Under the pieces are notes generated by a model. That model searched no databases and was not told where the DNA came from. It worked only from the letters and a program-made list of their open reading frames with translations. A stretch of DNA of 64,000 nt. Origin: Devosia litorisediminis (GTDB lineage Bacteria > Pseudomonadota > Alphaproteobacteria > Rhizobiales > Devosiaceae). The stretch spans positions 2,356,001-2,420,000 of the forward strand of contig NZ_JAGXTP010000001.1 in the NCBI RefSeq assembly GCF_018334155.1, in the 5' to 3' direction. The translations under genes and the position numbers were made by a program. Of this stretch, positions 1-9,198 are shown in pieces. The first letter of the stretch is position 1. Each line of letters begins with the position of its first letter.

Positions 1-115
1 TGTGGAAGCTGAAGCCCATGTCATCGCCGGCCAGCAGCAGACGCGTGCTGTCCCAGCCATCAGAATTGACGAGGCGTTCGCCCTTGCGGGCCTCATGGAG
101 ATCTCGAACGATCAT
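1..115 (-). CDS. ectC: L-ectoine synthase EctC, N-terminal part (cut by window edge)
   Basis: Only the first 38 codons are present; the gene runs off the left edge. The minus strand from ATG at 115 reads [16 protein letters not shown] and then a stretch ending in DDMGFSFH, which matches the conserved start of ectoine synthase, the cupin enzyme that closes N-gamma-acetyl-diaminobutyrate to ectoine. It follows ectB by 13 bases on the same strand, so ectA, ectB and ectC form one operon. The product is a cytoplasmic compatible solute made under osmotic stress. The call rests on both N-terminal similarity and operon position. Confidence 0.93.
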   Translation of the reverse strand, partial: MIVRDLHEARKGERLVNSDGWDSTRLLLAGDDMGFSFH

Positions 116-128
116 GTTGCGTATCCTT

Positions 129-1418
129 CTATTCGGCAGCTGCGCGGTGCAGACCCATGACCGCATCAAAAGCGGCCTCCAGGGTGTCCAGGCCCGCAGC
201 AAGCTGCTCGGTTGAAATGGTGAGTGGCGCGAGCACCTTGACGATCTGGTCAAAGCTACCCGAGGTCTCGATGATCAGACCCTTGGTGAAGCAGGTCTTG
301 CAGATGGCGGCAGCGTGTTCGCCGCTACCCGCATCAACGCCCAGCATCATGCCGCGGCCCTTGATGCCCAGATCATGCTCATCGGCAATGGCACCCAGGC
401 GATCGGCCAGATATTCGGCCTTCTTGGCCACTTCGGTGGCGAAGCTGTCATCGGCCCAGAACTTCTCCAGCGCGGCGGCTGCCGTGATGAAGGCGTGGTT
501 ATTGCCACGGAAGGTGCCGTTGTGCTCGGCTGGCTTCCAGATGTCATGCTCTGGCTTGATCAGCGTGACGGCGAGCGGCAGGCCCATGCCCGAGAGCGAT
601 TTCGCCATGGTGATCAGGTCGGGCGACAGGCCCATGCCATCAAACGAGAAGAAGCCGCCCGTACGACCGCAGCCGGCCTGAATGTCATCGATGATGAACA
701 GCGCGCCGTGCTTGCGGGCGATCTTTTCGATCTGCTGCAGCCAGCTCTTGGATGCGGCATTGAGCCCGCCTTCGCCCTGCACGGTCTCGACGATGATGGC
801 GGCTGGCGCATCCACGCCGCTGGAGGGATCGGACAACTGGTGGTCCAGCAGGTCGGCTGTATTGATCTCGGGGCCATAATAGCCGTCAAAGGCGGCGCGG
901 GTGACACCCGAAAGCGGCGTGGAGGCACCGGCGCGGTGCTTGCCATTGCCGGTGGCGGCCAGTGCGCCCAGCGTCACGCCATGAAAGCCATTGGTAAAGG
1001 AGATCACATTGTTGCGGCCTGTGACCTTGCGCGCCAGCTTGAGCGCGGCTTCAACGGCGTTGGCGCCAGTCGGTCCGGTGAACTGGACGCGGTGGTTCAT
1101 GCCGCGGGGCTTGAGGATGTACTGTTCGAAATTGGCCAGGAAGTGCTCCTTGGCGTCGGTGAACATATCCAGGCCATGGGCAATGCCATCGGCGGAGACG
1201 TACTCGATCAGTGCAGCCTTGAGATCGGGATCGTTGTGGCCATAGTTCAGGCTCGAACAACCGGCGAGGAAGTCGGTATAGGCCTTGCCGCTGGTGTCGT
1301 AGATCGTGGCGCCAACTGCCTTGTCGAACATCTTGGGAAAGCTGCGCGAATAGGAGCGCACCCGGCTTTCAACGCGGTCGAAAGTGGCAAGTGGCGAAGT
1401 GGTTTTGGTCAAAGTCAT
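129..1418 (-). CDS. ectB: Diaminobutyrate-2-oxoglutarate transaminase EctB
   Basis: A PLP-dependent class III aminotransferase of 429 residues, the usual EctB length. It converts aspartate semialdehyde to 2,4-diaminobutyrate with glutamate as amino donor, the first step specific to ectoine synthesis. Visible class III features are the [16 protein letters not shown] cofactor-binding segment, [13 protein letters not shown] with the PLP-ring aspartate, and [14 protein letters not shown] holding the Schiff-base lysine. It lies between ectA (48 bases upstream) and ectC (13 bases downstream) on the same strand. Class III aminotransferases are hard to tell apart alone; the flanking ectA and ectC fix the identity. 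Confidence 0.96.
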   Translation of the reverse strand: MTLTKTTSPLATFDRVESRVRSYSRSFPKMFDKAVGATIYDTSGKAYTDFLAGCSSLNYGHNDPDLKAALIEYVSADGIAHGLDMFTDAKEHFLANFEQYILKPRGMNHRVQFTGPTGANAVEAALKLARKVTGRNNVISFTNGFHGVTLGALAATGNGKHRAGASTPLSGVTRAAFDGYYGPEINTADLLDHQLSDPSSGVDAPAAIIVETVQGEGGLNAASKSWLQQIEKIARKHGALFIIDDIQAGCGRTGGFFSFDGMGLSPDLITMAKSLSGMGLPLAVTLIKPEHDIWKPAEHNGTFRGNNHAFITAAAALEKFWADDSFATEVAKKAEYLADRLGAIADEHDLGIKGRGMMLGVDAGSGEHAAAICKTCFTKGLIIETSGSFDQIVKVLAPLTISTEQLAAGLDTLEAAFDAVMGLHRAAAE

Positions 1419-1466
1419 AGAGCGCGTCTCCCAGGACGATTGTCAGTCAGAGATGAAAATGTCAGA

Positions 1467-2042
1467 TCAAGCTGCGGCCAGGCTGGCCACGCGATCCCGT
1501 TGAATTGGTCCGATCGACACGGCGAATTCGCTGGCATGTTCGCCGGCGAAATGGCTGTCTCGATCAAAGCGTTCGGCGCGCTGCAATTGCGCGTTAAGCG
1601 CCTTGGCTACGGAGCCGAAGAGCGCCCATGATGCCTCATTGTCACCGGTAATGGTGCAGCTCACCTGGGTCAGCTTTGCATTGCCCACACGGGCTAGCGC
1701 GTCAGCGATCAAGCGTTTGCCCAGGCCTTGGCCGCGTGCTTCGTCGCTAACACAGACCTGCCAGACGAACAGTGTGTCGGGCTGGGCTGGCGGCACGTAG
1801 CCCGACATCCAGCCGACCACTTCGCCATCGCGCTCGGCGATGGTGCAGGTGTCGGCGAAATCCGAGCATTGCAGCAGATTGGCGTAGAGCGAATTGCTAT
1901 CGAGTGCAGGTGTTGCCTCGATCAGCGCCCAGACCCGGGAACCATCGGTATCCCGCGGGGCACGCAAGCGAATCTTCAGATCGCCAGATGCATCTGCCTG
2001 ATGCAACCCGGCCTTGTTCAGAACGGCATTCCCTTGAATCAT
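1467..2042 (-). CDS. ectA: L-2,4-diaminobutyrate N-gamma-acetyltransferase EctA
   Basis: A GNAT-fold acetyltransferase that acetylates diaminobutyrate, the second step of ectoine synthesis. Family marks are the NSLYANLLQC segment and the acetyl-CoA loop ARGQGLGKRL. I place the start at ATG 2042 (191 residues). A longer frame opens with GTG at 2081, but that extension would run through a -35/-10 pair and a palindromic operator, and it has no resemblance to EctA. A TTG 12 codons further in, preceded by AAGG, is another possible start, because the conserved EctA fold begins only about 22 residues downstream of the ATG. First gene of ectABC. Confidence 0.93.
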   Translation of the reverse strand: MIQGNAVLNKAGLHQADASGDLKIRLRAPRDTDGSRVWALIEATPALDSNSLYANLLQCSDFADTCTIAERDGEVVGWMSGYVPPAQPDTLFVWQVCVSDEARGQGLGKRLIADALARVGNAKLTQVSCTITGDNEASWALFGSVAKALNAQLQRAERFDRDSHFAGEHASEFAVSIGPIQRDRVASLAAA

Positions 2043-2050
2043 GGAGCGAC

Positions 2051-2078
2051 TATTTAGATCGTCAGAACTAAATGTCAA
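2051..2078 (-). promoter_or_regulatory. Candidate ectABC promoter
   Basis: On the minus strand TTGACA (2078-2073) is a perfect -35 hexamer. After 16 bases comes TAAATA (2056-2051), an acceptable -10. Transcription would begin only 2-4 bases before the ATG at 2042, so the messenger would be nearly leaderless. An operator-like palindrome fills the spacer and overlaps both boxes. Prediction from sequence alone. Confidence 0.6.
2053..2075. promoter_or_regulatory. Operator-like palindrome 1, ectA side
   Basis: The sequence is TTTAGAT, six bases, then AACTAAATGT. TTTAG and CTAAA form the symmetric arms. The same pattern recurs at 2217-2239 next to the divergent MarR-type gene. It sits inside the predicted ectABC promoter, where a bound repressor would block RNA polymerase. 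Likely bound by the MarR protein encoded at 2312-2803 (inference). Confidence 0.65.
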
Positions 2079-2216
2079 CACGATCCGGCATCACATAATA
2101 CCTTCCGCGGCAAGGTAAACTCAGGAAATCTATGCGTTCTGTGGGATTGAGGTTATTTCCCCAGCCAAAGTTATTTTTGCACCCTCCGACGGCGAGAGCG
2201 CATTGTGATAAAACTG

Positions 2217-2239
2217 TTTAGATTTTGCGAACTAAATGT
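2217..2239. promoter_or_regulatory. Operator-like palindrome 2, marR side
   Basis: The sequence is TTTAGAT, six different bases, then AACTAAATGT, identical to site 1 in both conserved blocks. Start-to-start distance between the sites is 164 bases. It lies about 73 bases before the regulator's likely start codon, which suggests autoregulation. Conservation of the arms with divergence of the centre is typical of a dimeric regulator site. Confidence 0.65.
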
Positions 2240-2311
2240 GACGCAGGGCCGTTATCGCTTATCCGCTTGGGTTCAGTTTCCTATGGCGCTAGAGTATTGG
2301 AGTTGATCGAG

Positions 2312-2803
2312 ATGGGTGTTGCGTTGGAAAATCGGACCAAGGTTGCCTTGACTGCCATGCGCAAGATCCTGCGCACCACCGAGTTGAACAGCAAGCGGTT
2401 GATGCAGGAAACCGGACTGACACCATCTCAATTGATCTTCATGCAATTGCTCGACGACGAGCGCGAGCAGACCGCTGGCTATGTTGCCGGACGCATGGGC
2501 ATTACCCAGGCCACCACCACGGCCCTGCTGCAAAAGCTTGAAGCGCTGGGCATGATACAGCGCCGCAAGGGCGAAACGGATCGCCGCCAGGTATGGCTGT
2601 CACTGACCGATGCGGGCCGCAAGGTGCTGACCATTGCTCCTGACGGGGTGCACGCCCGCTTTCAGGAGCAGTTCGCAGCCCTTGATGATTGGGAACAGGC
2701 GATGCTGATTGCCTCGCTGGAACGGGTGGCAGCGCTACTGGGCAATGAGGATCAGGCCGCGGCAGCCGTGCTCGATGCAACGGCAGCCCTCTCAAGCGAT
2801 TGA
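2312..2803 (+). CDS. MarR-family regulator, EctR-like
   Basis: A winged-helix MarR repressor of about 163 residues. The recognition helix and wing can be seen around GITQATTTALLQKLEALG followed by RRKGETDRRQVWLSLTDAG. An open frame begins further up at TTG 2225, but I prefer ATG 2312: it has TTGGAG about ten bases upstream, and the extension would begin inside operator 2. It is divergent from ectA with two shared palindromes in between. MarR proteins named EctR repress ectoine operons in halophilic methylotrophs and relatives, so position makes this the probable regulator of ectABC and of itself. The ligand or signal cannot be read from sequence. Confidence 0.88.
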   Translation: MGVALENRTKVALTAMRKILRTTELNSKRLMQETGLTPSQLIFMQLLDDEREQTAGYVAGRMGITQATTTALLQKLEALGMIQRRKGETDRRQVWLSLTDAGRKVLTIAPDGVHARFQEQFAALDDWEQAMLIASLERVAALLGNEDQAAAAVLDATAALSSD

Positions 2804-2906
2804 GCGAGACGGCCATGGGCTCAAACTGAGTCTGAGTTGATCGGGGTCAAATATTGCGACAGGGGCGGTGCTAGGCTTTGGACTTGCCAGCCTAGTGGAA
2901 CACCCG

Positions 2907-3350
2907 ATGACTCTGCCCAATCGCCATATCGCGGCACTGGAACAAAGCTATAGTGAGCTGCTGGCGCTGTGTGACGCCCTCGAAACGGTGGCTGACAACC
3001 TGCCCCATGAGATCAATGCCCGGGTATGCCGTAGCCTGGCGGATGCACTTGAACCGCTGGTCGCCCGCACCCACCAGCAGGAAGAAGAGACACTTTTTCC
3101 TCTGCTGGCAGCGAGCCAGAATCCGCAGCTCAGCCGCACGCTGGCGCGATTGCGCGAAGAGCATCTGGCCGATCACAGCACCGCAGCCGAGGTCAGCGAA
3201 GCGCTACATGACCTGAGCGCAGGAGCGTCCAAGCTGTCGCCCGATGCTGTTGGTTATTTGCTGCGCTCCTTCTTTGAAAGCATGCGCCGCCATGTATTGA
3301 GCGAGCAGGAACTGCTCGCCATGGTCGGCCCGCCCCCGCTGCTGCACTAG
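2907..3350 (+). CDS. Hemerythrin HHE-domain protein
   Basis: A small helical protein of 147 residues with hemerythrin-type metal-binding pieces in order: RTHQQEEETLFPLL, REEHLADHS and MRRHVLSEQELL. Such domains carry a di-iron site and bind oxygen, nitric oxide or serve in iron handling; the substrate here is unknown. The frame is open from TTG 2868, but ATG 2907 with GGAA upstream fits the domain start better. No signal peptide, so cytoplasmic. It stands alone, downstream of the MarR gene. A second hemerythrin-like gene lies at 33573. Confidence 0.8.
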   Translation: MTLPNRHIAALEQSYSELLALCDALETVADNLPHEINARVCRSLADALEPLVARTHQQEEETLFPLLAASQNPQLSRTLARLREEHLADHSTAAEVSEALHDLSAGASKLSPDAVGYLLRSFFESMRRHVLSEQELLAMVGPPPLLH

Positions 3351-3453
3351 AGGTGAACCAAGGCAATGGCCATCTGAGCCTGATGGGCACATTGTGTATG
3401 CCCATGCGGGGCGCCATGGCCTAGTCTGTCAGCGTATAGCGAGGAGTCTGCGT

Positions 3454-4857
3454 TTGGACACAGGTGAAGCGGCGACAGGTTGGTCGGAGTTGTGGGGCGA
3501 ACTGATCGAGGCGTTCGACTTCCTCAGCAGCGGGCTGTTCTCGCTGATTTGGCAGCCTTGGGGGCAGATCCAGATCGCAACCCTGCTGGGAGTGCTGGGC
3601 GTCACCTTTCTGATAGCGCGCCGGATCGAGCCGGTCTTTGAAAAATGGGTGCGCGGACTCGAGACCAATCGGCGCACCATGCGGGCCTATGCGATCCTGC
3701 TGCGGCGGCTGCATCTGGTATTCTTTTGCGCCAGCACCTAGGCGATCTGGCTGGTGATGCGGATGACCACCTGGCCCAGCCGCTCCTATCTGATCGGGGT
3801 GGTGGCGAGCATTGCCACGGTCTGGCTGGCAACTTCGCTGATCAGCAAGCTGGTCAAAAGCCCGCTGGTGGCCCGCCTGTTGACCGTCAGCGTCGTTGTG
3901 CTGGTGGCGCTTCAAATCCTGGGCGCCATCCCCATTGCCGCTTCAGTGCTCGACGCGGCGGCCCTGTCGGCAGGTGAGTTCCGCATCTCACTGCTTACAG
4001 TGGTCAAGACGATCTTCATTCTGAGCGTCTTGCTGACGATCTCGCAGATGATTTCGGGCTTCACCGAAACCCGGCTGCAATCGCTGGACGAGATTTCTCC
4101 ATCCATGCGCGTGCTGGCCGGCAAGCTGGTTCGGGTCGGCCTGTTCACCATCGCAATTGTGCTGGGTCTGCAATCGGTCGGGCTGGACCTGACCACGCTA
4201 ACCGTGTTTTCCGGCGCCATTGGTCTGGGGCTTGGTTTCGGACTGCAAAAGGTGGTGTCCAATCTGGTCAGCGGCGTCATCCTGCTGCTCGATAAATCGG
4301 TCAAGCCCGGCGATGTGATCGAAGTGGGCGATACCTTTGGCTGGATATCCAAGCTGGGTGCGCGCTTCGTTTCGGTGGTGACGCGCGATGGTCGCGAATA
4401 TCTCATCCCCAATGAGGATCTGATCACCAATCAGGTGGTCAACTGGTCCCACACCAATCCGCGGGTGCGGCTGGAAGTGGAGTTCGGGGTCTCCTATGAG
4501 TCAGACCCGCTGACCGTGCGCAAGGTGGCCATCGAGGCAGCCGCACAGCCCAAGCGCGTGCTCGGCGTTCCCGCGCCGGTCTGTCACCTCAAGGGTTATG
4601 GCGATTCCTCGGTCGACTATGTGTTGCGGTTCTGGATTTCCGATCCCAGCGATGGCGTCATCAACATCAAGAGCGATGTGCTGATCGCGCTGTGGTACGG
4701 GCTTAAGCAGAACGGCATCGGCATCCCTTATCCGCGTCGCGACATCACCATCATCAAGCCTGTTGCTGTGACCTCCCAAGCGGACGAAACGCCGGTTGCT
4801 GCAAAGCGCTCACGTCCCCGGTCCAAGGCCCCAAAACCTGCGGCCAAATCGCCCTAG
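3454..4857 (+). pseudogene. MscS-family mechanosensitive channel gene with in-frame TAG
   Basis: One continuous frame encodes an MscS-type channel except for TAG at 3739-3741. The first part starts best at TTG 3454, which has GAGGAG seven bases upstream, and encodes the first membrane segments. The second part, from ATG 3754, encodes further membrane helices, the pore-lining helix and the beta domain (GLGLGFGLQKVVSNLVSGVI, KPGDVIEVGD, VVTRDGREYLIPN). The two parts join without frameshift, reading CAST, stop, AIWLVMRMTT, in what should be a membrane helix. A TGG-to-TAG change is the simplest cause. It could be a recent nonsense mutation, a sequencing error, or two separately translated pieces; ATG 3754 has no convincing ribosome site. 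The C-terminal tail is rich in Lys, Pro and Ala. Confidence 0.75.
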
Positions 4858-5036
4858 CGCGCCGCGCTCGCATGGCTCGATTCGACGCAAAGCGCCCCAA
4901 AACCCAGCTGAACAGCCCGTGTCAGGAATTTCCTTCACTTCGGAATATGCTGTGATGTCAATGAATTGGCCCGTCAGGCCGCAGTAGCAAGAACTTGTGA
5001 TGTAGCGCCCGCCGACGGCCATGATAATGGCGAGGC

Positions 5037-7442
5037 ATGTCGACATCCAGCAAGCAGGCGTCGCCTTCCGAGGCTCAACGCGCGCGTATCACCATTGCCA
5101 AATCCCTGCTGAGCACGGCGCTGATGGCGACCGTGCTGTCTGCTTGTGGCGGCGGCGGTGGGGGTTCGAGCGGCGGCGCCCCCAGCTCAACGCCCAGCGC
5201 AACAAGCGGCTGGGCGACCCGCAGCGTGACCTTCAATCCTGCGGTGGCGGCCAGCATCCTGCTCTCGGCCGAATTTCGCAATGCCGATGCCAATTGCACC
5301 TTTGTCGGCTGCGCCGCTGCGGGCACCCCGGCAGTAGGGCAATCGCAGGCGTTCGAGTTGCACAATCTGCACACCGCCCTGTCGTCGGGTGTCACCGGCG
5401 CCGGCAAGCTGGTGGCTGTGGTTGATGATGGCTTCCGCCTGACGCACCGCGAATTCTCCGGCAAGACGCTGAGCCAGACCGGCGCGCTGCCGCTGGCCGA
5501 TCACGGCACGCATGTGGCGTCGCTCATTGCCGGCGTGAAGGACGGCGTGGGCATGCATGGCGTCGCGCCGGGCGCCAATCTGCACCTGACCTCGTTTGAT
5601 CCAGCGGGCGGCGGCACGCTCGACATCGACAACGTCATTGCCGGCACGCTGAATGCGGCCGGTCTGGGCGCGGTGGCCCAGAACAATTCGTGGGGCTACA
5701 ATGTCGATGCCCGCACGCTGCAGAACCACCTGACTGCCAATCCTGGACACAGCACCGCCCAGGCACTCAATGCCGTGGTTGCCGGCTTCGGCGCTGCCAA
5801 ATGGCAATCCTATCTCGATGCCCTGAACACCTTCGAGAACGGTGGCGTGGTCGTTTGGGCCCTGTCCAATGACAACGCCATGACGTCGGGCGACGTGATG
5901 GCGACCCTGCCCTATTTTGACACAAGGCTGCAGGGCGCCTGGATTGCTGCCGCCAACGGGTATTTCGAGGTCAACGGCGCGGGGGACATCAGCAAGGCGA
6001 TCCGGCTCTCGGCCGCCTGTGGGCTGGCTGCCCGGTTCTGCATTGCCGGTGACGGCACCACTACGGCGGCCAATGGCGCGTCGGACAGCGGCTATTCGGC
6101 GGGCACCGGCACCTCCTATGTTGCGCCACAGATTTCGGGCGCGGTCGCGCTCCTGGCACAGGCCTTTCCCGACATGACCCCGGAGGAATGGGCCAAGCGC
6201 CTGATGGCGAGCGCGGACAATAGCTGGTTCTCCAAGCTGGGCGTGCCGGTGGCCGGTTCGGTCGATTTCGGCAATGGCGTCAGTCATGCCTATTCCACCG
6301 AATGGGGCCACGGGGTGCTCGATATCGGCGCGGCGTTGGCGCCGATCGGCAGCGTCGCCGTGCTGTCGGGCGCCACGGTAACAAGCAGTGCGCGCGTCGG
6401 GCTGGCCGAGAGCGTATTGTTGGCTCCTGCCGCCTTTGGCGATGGGCTGACCACGGCGCTCGAAGGCACCGATGTGGCCGTGTTCGACGCGCTCAATCGC
6501 GGCTTCGCCGTTGAGGGCTCGGCGCTGGTTTCCAGCCCCGCCCCCACCATGCTGCCAGACCTGCTTGGCGCGGTGGAAACACCGCATTGGGGCGCCCTGC
6601 CCTCCTATCAGCAATTGCTGCGGCAGGCGCCAGATCTGGCCGAGGATGGCGCATCGGTTGCCATGCTCAGCAGCGCCGCTGGCGTCTTCGAGCAGCCTGG
6701 CAGTAGTGCTTTGGCCGAACGCAGCTCGGTGTTTGGCATGGTCCAGGACGCCGTGGCGGTCATCGCCACCCAGAATGCCGGCCCGCTCGACATCACCGCG
6801 ATCGGCTTTGCCGGGCGCGGGGTGAATGGACAGACGGCGGGCATTGGCGGCACCGGGGTCAATCTGAGCTGGAGCGCTGGCGGCAGCCGCGCCAGTGTCG
6901 GTGTGAGCTTTATGAACGAACAGGGCGGCCTGTTGGGCATGCCCGAAAACGCGGCCTTTGGCTGGGGGACAGGCAGCGCTGCAGGAACGGCCCATATCGG
7001 GCTGGATCAGCAGATCGCGACCGATCTCGCGCTGTTCGGCCGGCTCGAATATGGGGTTGCCCGCCAGAGCGGCGCGACGTCCGGGCTGGTGGCCAATATG
7101 TCGGATCTGCAGTTTTCCGGCTTCGAGGTCGGCGCCCGGATGAATTCGGTGCTCTTTGCCAGCGACCGGCTGAGCTTTTCGCTGGCCCAGCCGCTGCGGA
7201 TCGAGAGCGGCACGATGGGTCTGTCGCTACCGGTGTCGCGCAATGCGGATGGCGCCATTGAGCACCGCCAGCAGGACGCTGATCTGACCCCGGGTGGGCG
7301 CGAGTTCAATCTGAGCCTGGCCTATAGCCAGCCTATAGGCTCGGGGCAGTGGCAGATCGGCCTGCAGCACCGGCTCGATGCGGGCCATATCCAGGGCGCC
7401 TCATCAAGCGGTCTGGCATTGGGCGTCGGGCAGTCGTTCTAG
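5037..7442 (+). CDS. Lipidated subtilisin-type (S8) serine protease autotransporter
   Basis: A 801-residue secreted protease. After a basic N-terminus and a hydrophobic segment comes a lipobox LSAC with the lipidated Cys at 37, then a Gly/Ser linker. The S8 triad is visible: Asp130 in VAVVDDG, His156 in DHGTHVA and Ser360 in GTSYVAP. The last 250 or so residues alternate like a beta barrel and end in Phe, as in autotransporters. This layout matches NalP-type lipidated subtilase autotransporters, which sit in the outer membrane and cleave surface proteins. Start ATG 5037 has GAGG only about two bases upstream, so the exact start is less sure than the identity. The gene stands alone. Confidence 0.88.
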   Translation: MSTSSKQASPSEAQRARITIAKSLLSTALMATVLSACGGGGGGSSGGAPSSTPSATSGWATRSVTFNPAVAASILLSAEFRNADANCTFVGCAAAGTPAVGQSQAFELHNLHTALSSGVTGAGKLVAVVDDGFRLTHREFSGKTLSQTGALPLADHGTHVASLIAGVKDGVGMHGVAPGANLHLTSFDPAGGGTLDIDNVIAGTLNAAGLGAVAQNNSWGYNVDARTLQNHLTANPGHSTAQALNAVVAGFGAAKWQSYLDALNTFENGGVVVWALSNDNAMTSGDVMATLPYFDTRLQGAWIAAANGYFEVNGAGDISKAIRLSAACGLAARFCIAGDGTTTAANGASDSGYSAGTGTSYVAPQISGAVALLAQAFPDMTPEEWAKRLMASADNSWFSKLGVPVAGSVDFGNGVSHAYSTEWGHGVLDIGAALAPIGSVAVLSGATVTSSARVGLAESVLLAPAAFGDGLTTALEGTDVAVFDALNRGFAVEGSALVSSPAPTMLPDLLGAVETPHWGALPSYQQLLRQAPDLAEDGASVAMLSSAAGVFEQPGSSALAERSSVFGMVQDAVAVIATQNAGPLDITAIGFAGRGVNGQTAGIGGTGVNLSWSAGGSRASVGVSFMNEQGGLLGMPENAAFGWGTGSAAGTAHIGLDQQIATDLALFGRLEYGVARQSGATSGLVANMSDLQFSGFEVGARMNSVLFASDRLSFSLAQPLRIESGTMGLSLPVSRNADGAIEHRQQDADLTPGGREFNLSLAYSQPIGSGQWQIGLQHRLDAGHIQGASSSGLALGVGQSF

Positions 7443-7457
7443 CCAATATCAACGCGC

Positions 7458-9116
7458 TCAGGGCGCATTGACCAGCTTGGAGCGCAACAATTCGCCATTG
7501 TCGCTGAGGATGGAATAGCCGATGCCGCTGAGCAGCGAATTGATGCGCCGCAGCGCGTGGATAGTCTCCAGATGCAAATCGCTGGTCTGCATGCTGGTTG
7601 AATTGCCAGCCCGCAGCCGGGCAAAATGCTGCGACATGCTGGAGCGCTCCATGCTGTTGATCTCTTCCTTTTCGGCCACCAGTTCGCGTGCGGATTCGGT
7701 GTCTTCGGAGACCAGCACATTGGCGGCCAGCTGCATGTTTTCGAGTACCCGCGCGTGCAGATCCGTCAGTTCCTGCCAGCCCTGCGGGGAAAAGCTCAGC
7801 CGGCGTTCGAACTTCTGATCAGCCAGCTTGAGCATCTGCTTGGTGATGATATCGCCGGCCTGCTCCAGCCCGATGGCGAAGTTGATCAGATCGGAGGCGC
7901 GCCGGGTCTGGGCCGGGGTCATGGCATCCCATTTGAGCCGCGTCAGGAAAAGCTTGATCTCACGATTGGCCTGATTGACGTCGAGTTCCAGCGTCTTGAC
8001 CCGTCGGCTCGCGGCCTTGTCGGCGCTCTGGTAGATTTCCATGATGGGCTGGAGCATGACCTCGACCGTTTCGCTCATGCGCAGCAATTCACGCGTCACG
8101 CTGGCCAGCGCCAAGTCGGGATTGGTCTGGTTGTCGGCCTGTAGCGCGGGCGTACGCATACGCGCCACGTTGAAATCGCCGGGCACGACCGCCTCGGCGA
8201 CAAAGCGCTCGGTCGCACGGGCCAATGGCCCGGTCAGCGGCAGGCCCAGCAGCAGCACGGCTGCATTAAATCCGATATGCAGCAGGCTGGCCTGCTGGCC
8301 CACCGTACCCGGCAGCGCCCCCAGATAGCCGTGCAGCACCTGAAACGCCGCCAGGCAGATCAGGGCCGCGCCGCCGCGCAGCGCCAGCGCCCCCAGAGCC
8401 ATGCGCCGGGCCCGCACATCGGCGCCGCGGGTCATGCCCACCGCAATCAGCGTGCCCCCCAGATTGGCGCCCAGCACAAAGGCGGCGGCGACCTCAAAGG
8501 GGATAACCCCGGCGGAGCCAAAGGTGATGATCACCAGAATGGTGGCCACGGAGGAATAGGAAATCCAGGTGATCAGGGCGGCCACGAAGAAACTGGTCCA
8601 CAGATCCCCCTGCAGATAACCGATCGCGGCCTCAAACAGGCTGCTGCCGCGCCATGGCGCCGTGGCTTGCGAGACCATTTCGAGCGACAGCAGAACGAAG
8701 GCGACACCCAGTATCAGCCGCCCAAGTTGCTTGGTCTGGCGGCTATTGCCGCGCAGAAACAGCAGGCCGCCCACAATGATCAGCGGCGGCGTCAGCAGCG
8801 TCAGATCAAACGAGAGCACGCTGGCGATGATGGCTGAGCCGAAATAGGCGCCCAGCATGAGCGCAAGCCCGGTGGCGCCTTCCATCAACCCACCTGCGGC
8901 GAAGCTGGCTGCCAATGCGGCCACCGCCGTTGAGCTCTGCAGCGCAATGGCCATCAAGGTGCCGGCACCGGCGGCACTGATCCGACTGGAATCAGCGTGC
9001 GCCAGCAGACGCTTGAGCTGGGGGGAATAGGCGCGTTCAACTGCCGTGCGCACCATGCGGACGGCCCATAGCAACAGCACGATTGCTGCAATCAGTTGAA
9101 TAGCGATCAAATACAT
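7458..9116 (-). CDS. Na+/phosphate cotransporter family protein with PhoU-like tail
   Basis: A 552-residue inner-membrane protein. The N-terminal 310 residues hold two inverted copies of the Na/Pi-cotransporter unit, seen as QSSTAVAALAASFAAGG and SYSSVATILVIITFG, each within hydrophobic helices. The C-terminal 200 residues are helical and hydrophilic and resemble PhoU, with many TLELDVNQANREIKLF-like stretches. Family members move inorganic phosphate with sodium. It converges with the protease gene, leaving 15 bases between the stops. No phosphate-regulon box was recognised upstream. Confidence 0.9.
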   Translation of the reverse strand: MYLIAIQLIAAIVLLLWAVRMVRTAVERAYSPQLKRLLAHADSSRISAAGAGTLMAIALQSSTAVAALAASFAAGGLMEGATGLALMLGAYFGSAIIASVLSFDLTLLTPPLIIVGGLLFLRGNSRQTKQLGRLILGVAFVLLSLEMVSQATAPWRGSSLFEAAIGYLQGDLWTSFFVAALITWISYSSVATILVIITFGSAGVIPFEVAAAFVLGANLGGTLIAVGMTRGADVRARRMALGALALRGGAALICLAAFQVLHGYLGALPGTVGQQASLLHIGFNAAVLLLGLPLTGPLARATERFVAEAVVPGDFNVARMRTPALQADNQTNPDLALASVTRELLRMSETVEVMLQPIMEIYQSADKAASRRVKTLELDVNQANREIKLFLTRLKWDAMTPAQTRRASDLINFAIGLEQAGDIITKQMLKLADQKFERRLSFSPQGWQELTDLHARVLENMQLAANVLVSEDTESARELVAEKEEINSMERSSMSQHFARLRAGNSTSMQTSDLHLETIHALRRINSLLSGIGYSILSDNGELLRSKLVNAP

Positions 9117-9198
9117 CCAGCGCTCCGACAGCCTCGCGCCAAATCAGGCGCAACGTTCATGCTGGGTCCATGCCGCGCCAGATGCAAGGTCAGTTAGC

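Noticed and set aside
315..1631. 438-codon plus-strand frame opposite ectB and ectA
   Set aside because: Shadow frame in GC-rich DNA. The opposite strand encodes recognised EctB and EctA with intact motifs.
5187..6995. 602-codon minus-strand frame opposite the protease
   Set aside because: Its product is low-complexity, rich in Gly, Arg, His and Ala, with no domain; the plus strand carries a full S8 protease.
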